DNA from: JAYZDK01 sp964604165
Lineage (GTDB): Bacteria > Myxococcota_A > UBA796 > CAJQPC01
Direction of reading: 5' to 3'
NCBI GenBank assembly: GCA_964604165.1
Contig: CAZRYF010000006.1
Location: 1 to 64,000 of the forward strand
DNA length: 64,000 nt
Shown here: positions 17,549-25,464 of the stretch, piece by piece
Position numbering within the stretch: the first letter of the stretch is position 1
Layout: every line of letters starts with the position of its first letter
Program-made: the position numbers and the translations under genes
The notes under the pieces: generated by a model
Database searches by the model: none
What the model was told of the DNA's origin: nothing
What the model saw: the letters and a program-made list of their open reading frames with translations, nothing else

Positions 17549-19503
17549 AGGGGCTGCTCTTCCTGCTTGTGGGGTGCCCCTTTGTGGGGGAGCGGGAGCT
17601 CATGGAGCGCCTTGATTCTGATGAGGATGGCTTTCTCATGGGGTCCGGTGTGGGGGAGGACTGCGACGACTCCAACCCGGACATCCACCCCTTGGCGGAG
17701 GAGGTCTGCGACGGCATTGACAATGATTGCAACCCGGAGACTATCGATGGGGGCGTGGCCTATCCCTTTTATGAGGACGCGGACGGCGATGGATTCGGCA
17801 ACCCCTACGTGGTGCAGTCCGCTTGCGATGATTTCGTCGTGGGGGACGGGTGGGTCGAGTGGGACGTGGCAAACGACTGTGACGACACGGACCCGGGGAT
17901 CCACCCAGCGGCCGACGAGGTCTGCGGGGATGGGGTGGATCAGAACTGCGACACGTCTCACGGGGACTGCGACCTGGGTGGGGACATCGCCTTGGGGGAG
18001 TCCGATGTCGTGTTGACGGCTGAGACCCGCTGGCCGTCCTCGTCCCAGGAGCGGCTGGGCATGTTGTTTGGCATTGACCTCACGATCGCCGGCGACGTCA
18101 ACGGCGACGGCCACCTGGATCTGCTCATCGGAGCAGCGAATCCACTGCACTACCAGGAAGAGTTGGACTGGACCGAAAGTGGGGAGGGTGGGGAGGCCCA
18201 TCCGGGCTCGGAGCCATCACTGGCCTTCATCGTCTATGGCCCCTTTTCGGCGGACAGGGTGGTCGATGATGGAACGCATCCAGTGGCGGCGCTGGTGGGC
18301 GTCTCTCAGACCGGCTGGGGGGCGACGGTGGCGGCGCCTGGGGATCTGGATGGGGATGGGCTGGATGACGTGGTGGTGGGCAACTATGGGGGCTCCTTTT
18401 TCGATCAGCCGAACCTGAACGTCTTCACGGGCGCACCGATGGGAGTGGTCCTGGCGGAGGATTCTCAAGGCGCCTCAGAGGTCAACGCGGGCCATTGGTT
18501 CCAGGGGTACTGGCTCTCGGAACCAGGGGATCTGGATGGGGATGGGGTGCCGGATGTGCTCTCGGGGGCCCCGAACCCGGGCAGCGTGAGTTTGGATGAG
18601 TCGGTCTCTTCGCTGGACGTGGATTGCTTGACGGATGTGCATCCTGTGTATTGCGGGGCCATGCACTTGTTCTCGGGTCTTGATCTGGTGAACGAGTCGG
18701 ATGGGGCGAGACCCAAGTTGACCCTGCAAGGCCTGGGAGATGGGTTTGGCATGGTGGCAGAGCCGGCCGGAGACGTGGACGGAGACGGTCTGCAGGAGCT
18801 TCTTGTGTCCGCGCCGAAGGCGAGTGTTGGAGGGGAGCGGTATGCGGGAGTGGCCTGGTTGGTGCCCGGGGACCTGGTGGGTTTTCAACGGGTGGAGGAT
18901 GTGGCCATTTCATGGGTGGAAGGCGCTGAAAGGAATGATGGCCTAGGGCGTGCACTCCACGCATTGGGAGATTTGAACCAGGATGGCTACGGCGACTTTG
19001 GCATCGGCCTGCCGGGACCGAACATTTTCAGCAACGACGGGACCTTGGGGGGGGATCTGCCTACGGATGCAGGACAGGTCTGGGTTTTTTCCGGGCCCAG
19101 CAATTCCCAGGTTGGGCTCTCTGCTGTGGACCTCGTCGTGCGAGGGCAGTCGATTCCGGGCATGGCGGGCAATTCTCTTGGGGCGGGGGATCTGGACGGG
19201 GATGGTTCGCTGGATTTGGTGGTTGGCGCCCGGGAAAACAGCACGACGGGTCTCTTGGCTGGAGCGGTCTACGTGTACTACGCACCCATGGTGGAGGGAG
19301 CGTCCGGTCAGACCCTCTCCGCCGCGGACGCCGTCCTCCACGGGGACACCCACGTGGACCTCGCCGGGTACTCCATGGCCGTGGGGGGAGACTTCAACGG
19401 AGACGGAGGAGAAGACCTGGTGATTGGGGCTTTGGGGGTCAACGAAGGGGAGGGCTCCGGGTACGAGGGGGCCGTCTACCTGGTCTGGTCGGGGGGGCAG
19501 TGA
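17545..19503 (+). CDS. Lipoprotein with MopE-like and FG-GAP repeats
   Basis: The 652-residue product starts at GTG 17545, which overlaps the nth stop as GTGA and has GGAGGT 4 bases upstream. It has a very short signal (VKGLLFLLVGC) ending in a lipobox Cys. Two MopE-type units (EVCDGIDNDCN and EVCGDGVDQNCD) fill roughly residues 30-140. About seven FG-GAP/VCBS units then follow, with motifs such as AGDVNGDGHLDLLIGA and PGDLDGDGLDDVVVGN. Each should bind Ca2+, and together they should fold as a beta-propeller like integrin alpha. It probably displays an adhesion or recognition domain on the cell surface. Translation is coupled to nth. Confidence 0.85.
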   Translation: MKGLLFLLVGCPFVGERELMERLDSDEDGFLMGSGVGEDCDDSNPDIHPLAEEVCDGIDNDCNPETIDGGVAYPFYEDADGDGFGNPYVVQSACDDFVVGDGWVEWDVANDCDDTDPGIHPAADEVCGDGVDQNCDTSHGDCDLGGDIALGESDVVLTAETRWPSSSQERLGMLFGIDLTIAGDVNGDGHLDLLIGAANPLHYQEELDWTESGEGGEAHPGSEPSLAFIVYGPFSADRVVDDGTHPVAALVGVSQTGWGATVAAPGDLDGDGLDDVVVGNYGGSFFDQPNLNVFTGAPMGVVLAEDSQGASEVNAGHWFQGYWLSEPGDLDGDGVPDVLSGAPNPGSVSLDESVSSLDVDCLTDVHPVYCGAMHLFSGLDLVNESDGARPKLTLQGLGDGFGMVAEPAGDVDGDGLQELLVSAPKASVGGERYAGVAWLVPGDLVGFQRVEDVAISWVEGAERNDGLGRALHALGDLNQDGYGDFGIGLPGPNIFSNDGTLGGDLPTDAGQVWVFSGPSNSQVGLSAVDLVVRGQSIPGMAGNSLGAGDLDGDGSLDLVVGARENSTTGLLAGAVYVYYAPMVEGASGQTLSAADAVLHGDTHVDLAGYSMAVGGDFNGDGGEDLVIGALGVNEGEGSGYEGAVYLVWSGGQ

Positions 19504-19505
19504 CG

Positions 19506-20390
19506 ATGGGGATTGACGGGGTGCGGGCTTCTTTCTACCCTGGGGCCATGGGCATGCTTGTCTTTGCTGCCGGAACTCTGGTGTGGGTCCCTCCGTCCTT
19601 TGCACAGGGCACGGACTCTGCCGAGCCTGCCGCCTGTGAAGAAGCCGTCAGCCCCCTGGAGTTCTACGCAGCGGAAAGAGCGGGGGAGCAGGCTTTCGGA
19701 GACCTGGACATCGAGGGCCTGCGGGCCGCCCGAATGGCAGCCCTGGATGCTTTGCGCTGTCTGGATGTGGCCATGAGCGACCAGATGGCTGCGGCCTTTC
19801 ACAGGTTGATGGCCGTTGAGGCCTTCACCACTGGGGACAACGAACGGGTGACCGTGGAGTTTGCAGCGGCCCGGCGCCTGCAACCCGGGTACGCCATCAA
19901 GGATCGCGTGGCACCTGAAGGGCACCCGCTTCGCACCCTCTACGATGAGGCCACGGACTCCCAGCAGGGATTGCCGGAGCTGATTTGGCCCCCAAAGGGT
20001 GGCAGCGTGATGGTGGATGGGGTGCGCGGCGCTCCCCGGTACTCGAATGTCTCCTGTGTGGTCCAGGTCTTCGATGCCCAGGGTGTTCTTGTGGAGACCG
20101 TGTATGCCAGTCCTGGTGATGCGCTGCCTGTTTGGGGAGAGCCACCGACCCTGCAGGCGGCCAACCTCAAGAGGCCTCTTGCGGTGGGGGCGGGCATGTC
20201 CGTGGTGGCGAGCGCGGTGCTCTACTCCATGGCCTGGCGCCAGTACCAGACCTTTCATGACCTGACCCTTACCCTGGACGAGTCGGATCTGGAGGGCATC
20301 AAGTTCCAGAACAACGTGCTGGTCTACGGCTCCGCCGGTGCAGGGGCGCTTGCTTTTGGTTTGGGCTTGGGCGCCTACCGGGTCTGGTAG
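19506..20390 (+). CDS. Secreted/membrane protein of unknown function
   Basis: The 294-residue product has an N-terminal signal ending near SFAQG, and two hydrophobic stretches near the C-terminus (about residues 216-236 and 268-292). Between them is an alpha-helical middle that starts SPLEFYAAERAGEQAF, possibly TPR-like, and a beta-rich domain (ELIWPPKGGSVMVDGV) that could be PEGA-like. ATG 19506 has a G-run 7 bases upstream. A later start at ATG 19548 is possible because TACCCT lies 6 bases before it, the same leaderless pattern seen elsewhere. It overlaps the stop of the lipoprotein gene and precedes the kinase gene by 11 bases, so it may belong to the kinase unit. Confidence 0.65.
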   Translation: MGIDGVRASFYPGAMGMLVFAAGTLVWVPPSFAQGTDSAEPAACEEAVSPLEFYAAERAGEQAFGDLDIEGLRAARMAALDALRCLDVAMSDQMAAAFHRLMAVEAFTTGDNERVTVEFAAARRLQPGYAIKDRVAPEGHPLRTLYDEATDSQQGLPELIWPPKGGSVMVDGVRGAPRYSNVSCVVQVFDAQGVLVETVYASPGDALPVWGEPPTLQAANLKRPLAVGAGMSVVASAVLYSMAWRQYQTFHDLTLTLDESDLEGIKFQNNVLVYGSAGAGALAFGLGLGAYRVW

Positions 20391-20393
20391 CAT
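20388..20393 (+). promoter_or_regulatory. TANNNT -10 element, leaderless-type
   Basis: TAGCAT ends 8 bases before ATG 20402 of the kinase gene. It overlaps the stop codon of the preceding gene. No Shine-Dalgarno sequence is present. Confidence 0.3.
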
Positions 20394-20401
20394 TCGGTTC
20401 C

Positions 20402-22192
20402 ATGTCGAATACGACTTCCCAGGACGGTACCCCCTCCGACAACCCCTTTCTGCGGCCGTTGGCGGATGGAAGGTACTGCCTGCTTGAGCCTCTGGGCGTG
20501 GGGGGAATGGCGTCGGTTTACAAGGCCTGGGATGAGCGTCTGCGTTGCCACCGGGCCGTGAAGCTCCTCTCGCCGGAGATGGCAGCGAACCCAAGCCTGC
20601 GAAAACGATTTGAGGCCGAGGCCCAGACCATGGCCCGCCTGCACCACCCGAACATTGTGGACGTGCAGGACGTGGGGTCTGACGGGGAGCGTCTCTTCAT
20701 CGTGATGGAGTACGTGCCGGCCGGTAGCCTGATGGACTTTCTTCTCGCCCATGGCCCCATGCCACCGCGCATGGCGGTGGAGGCCATGCTGCCGGTGCTG
20801 GCTGCCTTGCAGGAGGCCCATGATCACGGGGTGGTGCACCGGGACATCAAGCCCCACAATGTGTTGATCACCATGGGGGGGCGACCCAAGGTCACGGATT
20901 TTGGCATTGCGCGGGTCACCACCGAAGACATGAGCATGACCAAGACTGGCAGCGTCATGGGCACCTGGGGCTTTATGGCGCCGGAGCAGAGGGTCAGCGC
21001 CCGGAAAGTGGATGGGCGGGCGGATGTCTACGCGGCTGCCAGCACCCTCTACTGCCTGTTGACCAACGAGACGCCCGTGGATCTCTTTGCGGGTGCCCTG
21101 GACGGTGAAATGCTGGCGTCGGTGCCCGAGGTTCTTCGGCCCGTGGTGGCCAGGGCGAGCCGCTACAAGCCGGAGGAGCGCTACGCGTCGGCGGCGCAGT
21201 TGGGAGCCGCGCTCCAGGTGGTGTACCCCGAGCTTCCGCCTGTCCCCGAGGACTTTCCCGCGCTGGGGTTCACCACGGAGCAGCGGCAGGTCGCGCTGGA
21301 GGGGGGCACCATCATTCCCCGTTCGGACCTGGACGAGGGCCCCCAGTCCATGCCCACGTTCTCCACGGCGTTTCTGGGTTTGGAGGACGGGGAGCTTGAG
21401 GAGGAGGAGGCCGCCGGGACACGGGGACGGGTGGGCCTTGCGGTCGGGGGGGGATTGGCGATTCTTGGGGCCGTGGGGTGGATGGTCTGGCAAGGATCGA
21501 AAGAGGTGGAGGCCCCCGTGACCGAGGTCGCGCCGGTGGCAGAGGCGGAGGAAGAGGTGCCTGCTGATCCTGTCGCCATCCAGGCGGTGATGAACGAAAA
21601 CATCCCACGGTTCAAGATCTGCTATGAGGCCGCTCTGAAGGATGACCCCACCCTGGAAGGGCGGGTGGTCATCGACCTGTCCGTGCGCAAGGGCGATGTG
21701 TACCGCTCCGAGGTGAAGGAAGACACCCTGGGGAGCGAGGAGGTCGCGGGCTGTATCCAGCAAATGGTGCGGGGCATTCCGTTCCCGGCGGACATTTCGG
21801 GGGACATTCTGTTCCCCTTTGCGTTTTCTGATTCGACGAACGAGGAGGTCGCAGCACCGACGCTGAAGCCCCAGCGCATCCGAGCGCCCGCCAAGGCTCC
21901 CCCGCCCGTGCCGGAACCTGAGCCCGCCGAGGCCGCTCCGCCCAAACCGGTCTACACCGCGATCCCCACCGTGAAGGGCCAGGTGGAGGACATCCGGTTT
22001 GTGTCCGCCGACGGCAGCAGCATACGGCGCCGGGGAACAACGCTGGACGAGGGCGAGTGGACGGTTCAGTACCGTTTCGAGGCCGGCGGGGACTGGCTGA
22101 CGGCGGATGCCCGCCTTCGAATCAGCGCGGGCCTCAACGACTCCGTGACCTGCGACGCAGTGTCCTTCAAGAAGTGCGTGGTGCGGCGGTAG
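20402..22192 (+). CDS. Transmembrane Ser/Thr kinase with AgmX-like and tail domains
   Basis: The 596-residue product has a Hanks-type kinase domain (about residues 23-285): LGVGGMASVYKA (ATP loop), AVKLLSP (Lys), VHRDIKPHN near 145 (catalytic Asp), DFGIAR near 165. One membrane helix lies at about 344-363. A following domain (about 400-480, RFKICYEAALKDDPTLEGRVV... AGCIQQMVRGIPFP) resembles the C-terminal AgmX/TonB-type domain of myxobacterial envelope proteins. The last 81 residues (516-596) form a separate beta-rich tail that is 60/81 identical to the tail of the winged-helix protein encoded 1.3 kb downstream. It likely senses or acts on envelope conditions. Its substrates are unknown. Confidence 0.93.
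   Translation: MSNTTSQDGTPSDNPFLRPLADGRYCLLEPLGVGGMASVYKAWDERLRCHRAVKLLSPEMAANPSLRKRFEAEAQTMARLHHPNIVDVQDVGSDGERLFIVMEYVPAGSLMDFLLAHGPMPPRMAVEAMLPVLAALQEAHDHGVVHRDIKPHNVLITMGGRPKVTDFGIARVTTEDMSMTKTGSVMGTWGFMAPEQRVSARKVDGRADVYAAASTLYCLLTNETPVDLFAGALDGEMLASVPEVLRPVVARASRYKPEERYASAAQLGAALQVVYPELPPVPEDFPALGFTTEQRQVALEGGTIIPRSDLDEGPQSMPTFSTAFLGLEDGELEEEEAAGTRGRVGLAVGGGLAILGAVGWMVWQGSKEVEAPVTEVAPVAEAEEEVPADPVAIQAVMNENIPRFKICYEAALKDDPTLEGRVVIDLSVRKGDVYRSEVKEDTLGSEEVAGCIQQMVRGIPFPADISGDILFPFAFSDSTNEEVAAPTLKPQRIRAPAKAPPPVPEPEPAEAAPPKPVYTAIPTVKGQVEDIRFVSADGSSIRRRGTTLDEGEWTVQYRFEAGGDWLTADARLRISAGLNDSVTCDAVSFKKCVVRR
21947..22192 (+). repeat. 246-bp duplicated gene tail, copy 1
   Basis: The last 81 codons plus stop of the kinase gene. 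The encoded tail matches that of copy 2 (23475-23720) at 60 of 81 positions with no gaps, starting PVYTAIPTVKGQV and ending FKKCVVRR. Confidence 0.9.
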
Positions 22193-22218
22193 GGTTTCCC
22201 GGTCTATCGGATCCTGTT

Positions 22219-22224
22219 TATAAT
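22219..22224 (+). promoter_or_regulatory. Consensus -10 TATAAT, leaderless-type
   Basis: A perfect TATAAT ends 6 bases before ATG 22231. The start point of transcription would therefore be about the start codon, so the nucleotidyltransferase mRNA is probably leaderless. No clear -35 is seen; TTTCCC at 22195-22200 is 18 bases upstream. Confidence 0.6.
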
Positions 22225-22230
22225 AGGAAC

Positions 22231-22743
22231 ATGGTCCAAGAAGAAATCCTACGATGCCTGGCCCTGCTTGGAACGCTCCTGGAGGAGTCGGTCGAAATCA
22301 CCCTTGCGGGTGGGGCAGCCTTGGTTCTTGCCCATGGTCTCGATCGGCCTACGGTCGACATAGATGCAGTCGTCTCGACACCTCCGTTTGACGACCGCAT
22401 GCGGGCCGCCATTGCTGTTGTTGCAGCGGAACAGGAGTTGCCTTTGGGGTGGCTCAACGATGCTGCCAAGGGGTTTGCCGAAGTGCTTGGAGATGGATTT
22501 CTGGCACGACGAGTTCGGCTGGACAAGTGGGGGAGACTGACCGTCTATGCGCTCGGCAGGCAGGACCTCATTCTGATGAAGTTGTTCGCCATGCGACCGG
22601 AGGACATCGAGGATTTGCAGGGACTTTCCCCCACGGAGATGGAGGTGGAGTACGTGCGGCATGAGTTGGAGCGCATTCATAGGTTCAACCCCGGGGCGGC
22701 GCTGCAGATCTCGCTCTACCTGGAGCAGGGAGCGGCGGGATGA
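22231..22743 (+). CDS. Nucleotidyltransferase-fold protein (AbiEii/DUF6036-like)
   Basis: The 170-residue product carries LAGGAALVLAHGLDRPTVDIDAVV (about residues 24-47), which has the Gly-Gly/Gly-Ala loop and DxD metal site of minimal nucleotidyltransferases of the type IV toxin family. Further down, LGRQDLILMKLFAMRPEDIEDL is the second conserved element of the family. ATG 22231 follows a perfect TATAAT by 6 bases. Its stop overlaps the next gene's ATG (ATGA). The pair resembles a toxin-antitoxin or abortive-infection module, but the usual AbiE order is antitoxin first. Whether this acts as a toxin is not shown by sequence. Confidence 0.8.
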   Translation: MVQEEILRCLALLGTLLEESVEITLAGGAALVLAHGLDRPTVDIDAVVSTPPFDDRMRAAIAVVAAEQELPLGWLNDAAKGFAEVLGDGFLARRVRLDKWGRLTVYALGRQDLILMKLFAMRPEDIEDLQGLSPTEMEVEYVRHELERIHRFNPGAALQISLYLEQGAAG

Positions 22744-23720
22744 GCGATCCTCGGGCCACATGGACTCGGCTTGGCTGCTTGTTTGCGGTTGAACCCGCGG
22801 AGGTGGAGCCTGATCTCGAGGAGGCCATCGCGACGGCACTGGTTTTCGTCCGGGTTGATCCACGGCTCTTTGTCGGCCTTGCCACCTGGCTGCATCGGTA
22901 TGGATCGCTTGTGGACGGGCACCTGCTTGTGCGAAGGCTGACCCTGCATCCATCGCCCGAAGAACGGGCTGTCCTGGGTGCACTGATCACCGCCAGTTCG
23001 GCTCCCAGTCTGCGGGGTCTGCGGGGACGATGCCAGCCGTTGACTCAACGGGCGCCACTCTTCCACATCATGGATCGGCCTGTGCTTCGCTCAAAGGTGC
23101 AAAAAGAGGCCCTTCCGGAGTATCTGAAGTGGGGCTTCCACGTGGACAACATGGTGTTGAAACCAGAGGCGCTTCGGCCGCCCTCGTGGGTCTTGCGCAT
23201 GAATCCTGCTCTGCGAATTCGGGCGCTACTGGGCGCGAATGTCCGCGCCGCGGTTGTCACTCGCCTGCTGGCGAAAGGCCCCGCGCCCTCCCTCTCTGCG
23301 TTGGCCCGCGAACTCGGTCGGTCCTATCCCTCGATTCATGCGGCAGTCGCCAGCCTCGTCGCTGCTGGGCTCCTAGAGCAAGTTGCCAGCGGGCGGGCCT
23401 TGGGCGTCCGCCTGCCGGATGGCATGGCTGACTGGCTCGCGGACTATCCAGGAGTCAGGCCCCCGCCGATTCAACCGGTCTACACAGCGATTCCCACCGT
23501 GAAGGGCCAGGTAAAGGACTTGCGGTTTGTGTCTGTCTTCGGCAACCTCTCCCGTCGTCGGGGGGAGTCGCTGGAAGAAGGCGAGTGGCAGGTTCAGTAC
23601 CGATTTGAGGATGGTGGAGGCTGGCTCACCGCAGACACCACCTTGAGGGTTGGAGAGGGGCTCTCCGACTCGGTCACCTGTGACCCGGTCAACTTCAAGA
23701 AGTGCGTGGTGCGGCGATAG
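22740..23720 (+). CDS. Winged-helix protein carrying the kinase-tail domain
   Basis: The 326-residue product overlaps the nucleotidyltransferase gene by four bases. Residues 1-160 are helical with no family I recognise. Residues about 168-225 (AAVVTRLLAKGPAPSLSALARELGRSY...) read as a helix-turn-helix with a wing, typical of DNA-binding antitoxin partners. Residues 246-326 match the tail of the upstream Ser/Thr kinase at 60 of 81 positions, ending with the same FKKCVVRR. This makes it a DNA-binding-like protein fused to a domain otherwise on a kinase. It is likely the partner, and possibly neutraliser, of the nucleotidyltransferase. The function of the shared tail is unknown. Confidence 0.75.
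   Translation: MSDPRATWTRLGCLFAVEPAEVEPDLEEAIATALVFVRVDPRLFVGLATWLHRYGSLVDGHLLVRRLTLHPSPEERAVLGALITASSAPSLRGLRGRCQPLTQRAPLFHIMDRPVLRSKVQKEALPEYLKWGFHVDNMVLKPEALRPPSWVLRMNPALRIRALLGANVRAAVVTRLLAKGPAPSLSALARELGRSYPSIHAAVASLVAAGLLEQVASGRALGVRLPDGMADWLADYPGVRPPPIQPVYTAIPTVKGQVKDLRFVSVFGNLSRRRGESLEEGEWQVQYRFEDGGGWLTADTTLRVGEGLSDSVTCDPVNFKKCVVRR
23475..23720 (+). repeat. 246-bp duplicated gene tail, copy 2
   Basis: In-frame at the end of the winged-helix gene. It has the same length as copy 1 (21947-22192) and no gaps in the protein alignment. The two copies flank the two-gene module as direct repeats. Confidence 0.9.
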
Positions 23721-23738
23721 CGGGCCCACCTGGATGCG

Positions 23739-24998
23739 CTACTCGTTGATGTAGAGCCAGCTGGGTTCGGTCTCGTGGGCTCCAAACACGTCCAGGTCGC
23801 CGTCGCCTTCCAGGTCGAAGAGGATGAGCGAGCCGGTCTGGCTGTTCAGCACATGGGGGCCGGTGAATTGGCTGGCGCCGTTGCCCAGGAAGTACGTGAC
23901 GTCCAGTGGGCCGTCGGCTTGGGTGTACTGGGCCAGTACGAGATCCGGGCAGGCGTCGCCGTTGAGGTTTCCGGCCTTGACGAATTGGGCATCGGCGGGA
24001 AGGGGCTCGGTCTCGTCCATGAGAGTGAATGTCCCGGCATCGTTTTCCAGGAAGAACAGGAGGGGGTCGCCGCTGGTTTCGTGGGAGGAGCCCAGCGCCA
24101 CATCCAGGTCGCCGTCCCCGTCCCAGTCGAGGAGAGCCGGACTATGGGTCTCTTGGGCTGGATCTACAGAAAAACGTTGGGCTTGGGCCAGGGATGCATC
24201 GCTTTGGGCGAGCATCGTCCCGAAATCCCCTTCCTTGTTTCCAAAGACCACGTCTTCTCGTCCGTCCCCGTTGAGGTCGTGGAAGGCCATTTGGGGGAGC
24301 CTGCCCACATCGTAGGCGTTGCCGTTGTTCAAGTGGAAAAAGACCAGGTTCTCGTCGTTGCGCCAGACATGGAGTCCCGCGTTGACCCCGCCGAGCAGAT
24401 CCAGGTCTCCGTCTCCGTCCAGGTCCACGAGGTCCAGTGCGTAGAATTCGTAGTTGTTTCGGTTGTTGTCGCCGAATGTGACTGGGGACTCGATGAACGT
24501 GCCATCTCCGTTGCTCAGAACCAGAACGGCGCCGCCCGCGTTGTTGTACCCATGAATGAGATCCGCGTCCCCGTCTGCATCGACGTCTCCGGTGGCCAGG
24601 GCATTGGCGCTTCCTGAGATCAATATTTCTGTATGGACCAGGGGGCCGGGCGAGCTGTGGGAAAACAGAATGATCCTGTTTGCTGTGGGGTGTCGAGCCA
24701 GAATCTCCACCTGCCCATCCCCATCCATGTCGTGCGTTCGCGCTGTGGTGGCTGAAGGGAGCAAAGCGGGATTCAGCACAAGGTTGGGGAGTGTGGTGGA
24801 GGGCGTGCATTCCGTGGGCACATCCGTGTCACTGTCCGAGTCGGCATCCGCATCCGCATCGGCATCGGCGTCCGCATCGGCATCGGCGTCCGCCTCGATG
24901 TCCGGCGTGCCGGTCTCCGAGTCGGTCACGTCGGGCCGTGGGGGGGCATCTGGCAGGCAGGCCACACCAAGAACCAGAACCAGGGCAATCCGTTTCAT
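23739..24998 (-). CDS. VCBS/FG-GAP lipoprotein with Asp-Ala spacer
   Basis: The 419-residue product has a lipobox (LVLGVAC) followed by an acidic spacer of nine Ala-Asp, then Ser-Asp, Ser-Asp, Thr-Asp. The rest contains about six FG-GAP/VCBS units (for example DMDGDGQVEILAR, DVDADGDADLIHGY, DLDGDGDLDLLGGV, DLNGDGREDVVFGN and DWDGDGDLDVALGS) that should fold as a Ca2+-binding beta-propeller on the cell surface. ATG 24998 has AGAAGG upstream. It lies 8 bases after the MaoC gene on the same strand, so it may share its transcript. The spacer matches that of the glycosidase-like lipoprotein at 10962, although the folds after it differ. Confidence 0.88.
   Translation of the reverse strand: MKRIALVLVLGVACLPDAPPRPDVTDSETGTPDIEADADADADADADADADADSDSDTDVPTECTPSTTLPNLVLNPALLPSATTARTHDMDGDGQVEILARHPTANRIILFSHSSPGPLVHTEILISGSANALATGDVDADGDADLIHGYNNAGGAVLVLSNGDGTFIESPVTFGDNNRNNYEFYALDLVDLDGDGDLDLLGGVNAGLHVWRNDENLVFFHLNNGNAYDVGRLPQMAFHDLNGDGREDVVFGNKEGDFGTMLAQSDASLAQAQRFSVDPAQETHSPALLDWDGDGDLDVALGSSHETSGDPLLFFLENDAGTFTLMDETEPLPADAQFVKAGNLNGDACPDLVLAQYTQADGPLDVTYFLGNGASQFTGPHVLNSQTGSLILFDLEGDGDLDVFGAHETEPSWLYINE
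24822..24893 (-). repeat. Hexanucleotide tandem repeat coding Asp-Ala spacer
   Basis: Twelve in-frame units encode nine Ala-Asp, then Ser-Asp, Ser-Asp and Thr-Asp. The closing Ser-Asp, Ser-Asp, Thr-Asp is the same as in the array at 11067-11180. Confidence 0.85.
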
Positions 24999-25006
24999 TT
25001 CGCCTT

Positions 25007-25459
25007 CTACTCTGAGGGCTTGTCCCGGAACATCACGGTCCAGGTGCCTGTGTTTACCACGGAGTCGTCCTGTTTCGTGACATCGCTTCGGAACTTCACC
25101 ACCCCCTTTCCGCCTTTGGACGATGGGTGCAACTCCTCCACGGTCAGGGTCATTCGAACTGTGTCGCCAAAGAACACAGGGCCCTTGTACTGAAAGGTCT
25201 GTTCCATGAGGGCCATGGTGGTGCCCTCAAAGATGCCCAGGGTCTGTCCCAGGCCCGTGGAGATGCTGGTGATCAACATGCCGTGGGCAATGCGCTGTCC
25301 AAACGGGGTCTTTTCGGCGAAGGTCGCATCCGTGTGCAGCGGGTTGTAGTCCCCGGAAATGCCCGCGAATTGGACCACGTCTGTCTCTGTGACGGTGCGG
25401 CCGCACGAGGTGTAGGCGTGGCCGAGTTGATAATCTGAAAACCAGGTGCCTCTTGGCAT
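25007..25459 (-). CDS. MaoC-like hot-dog hydratase
   Basis: The 150-residue product is a MaoC/R-hydratase-like hot-dog protein, which hydrates enoyl-CoA or similar thioesters. The catalytic signature GDYNPLHTD (Asp and His spaced as D-x4-H) lies near residue 37, followed by FGQRIAHGML near residue 54. ATG 25459 is preceded by AAGGAGTAGACACC, a good Shine-Dalgarno sequence. The longer ORF up to 25540 would only add an antisense-looking basic tail. The gene sits 5 bases downstream of the M17 peptidase gene, so the two are co-transcribed. The exact substrate cannot be told. Confidence 0.9.
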   Translation of the reverse strand: MPRGTWFSDYQLGHAYTSCGRTVTETDVVQFAGISGDYNPLHTDATFAEKTPFGQRIAHGMLITSISTGLGQTLGIFEGTTMALMEQTFQYKGPVFFGDTVRMTLTVEELHPSSKGGKGVVKFRSDVTKQDDSVVNTGTWTVMFRDKPSE

Positions 25460-25464
25460 GGTGT

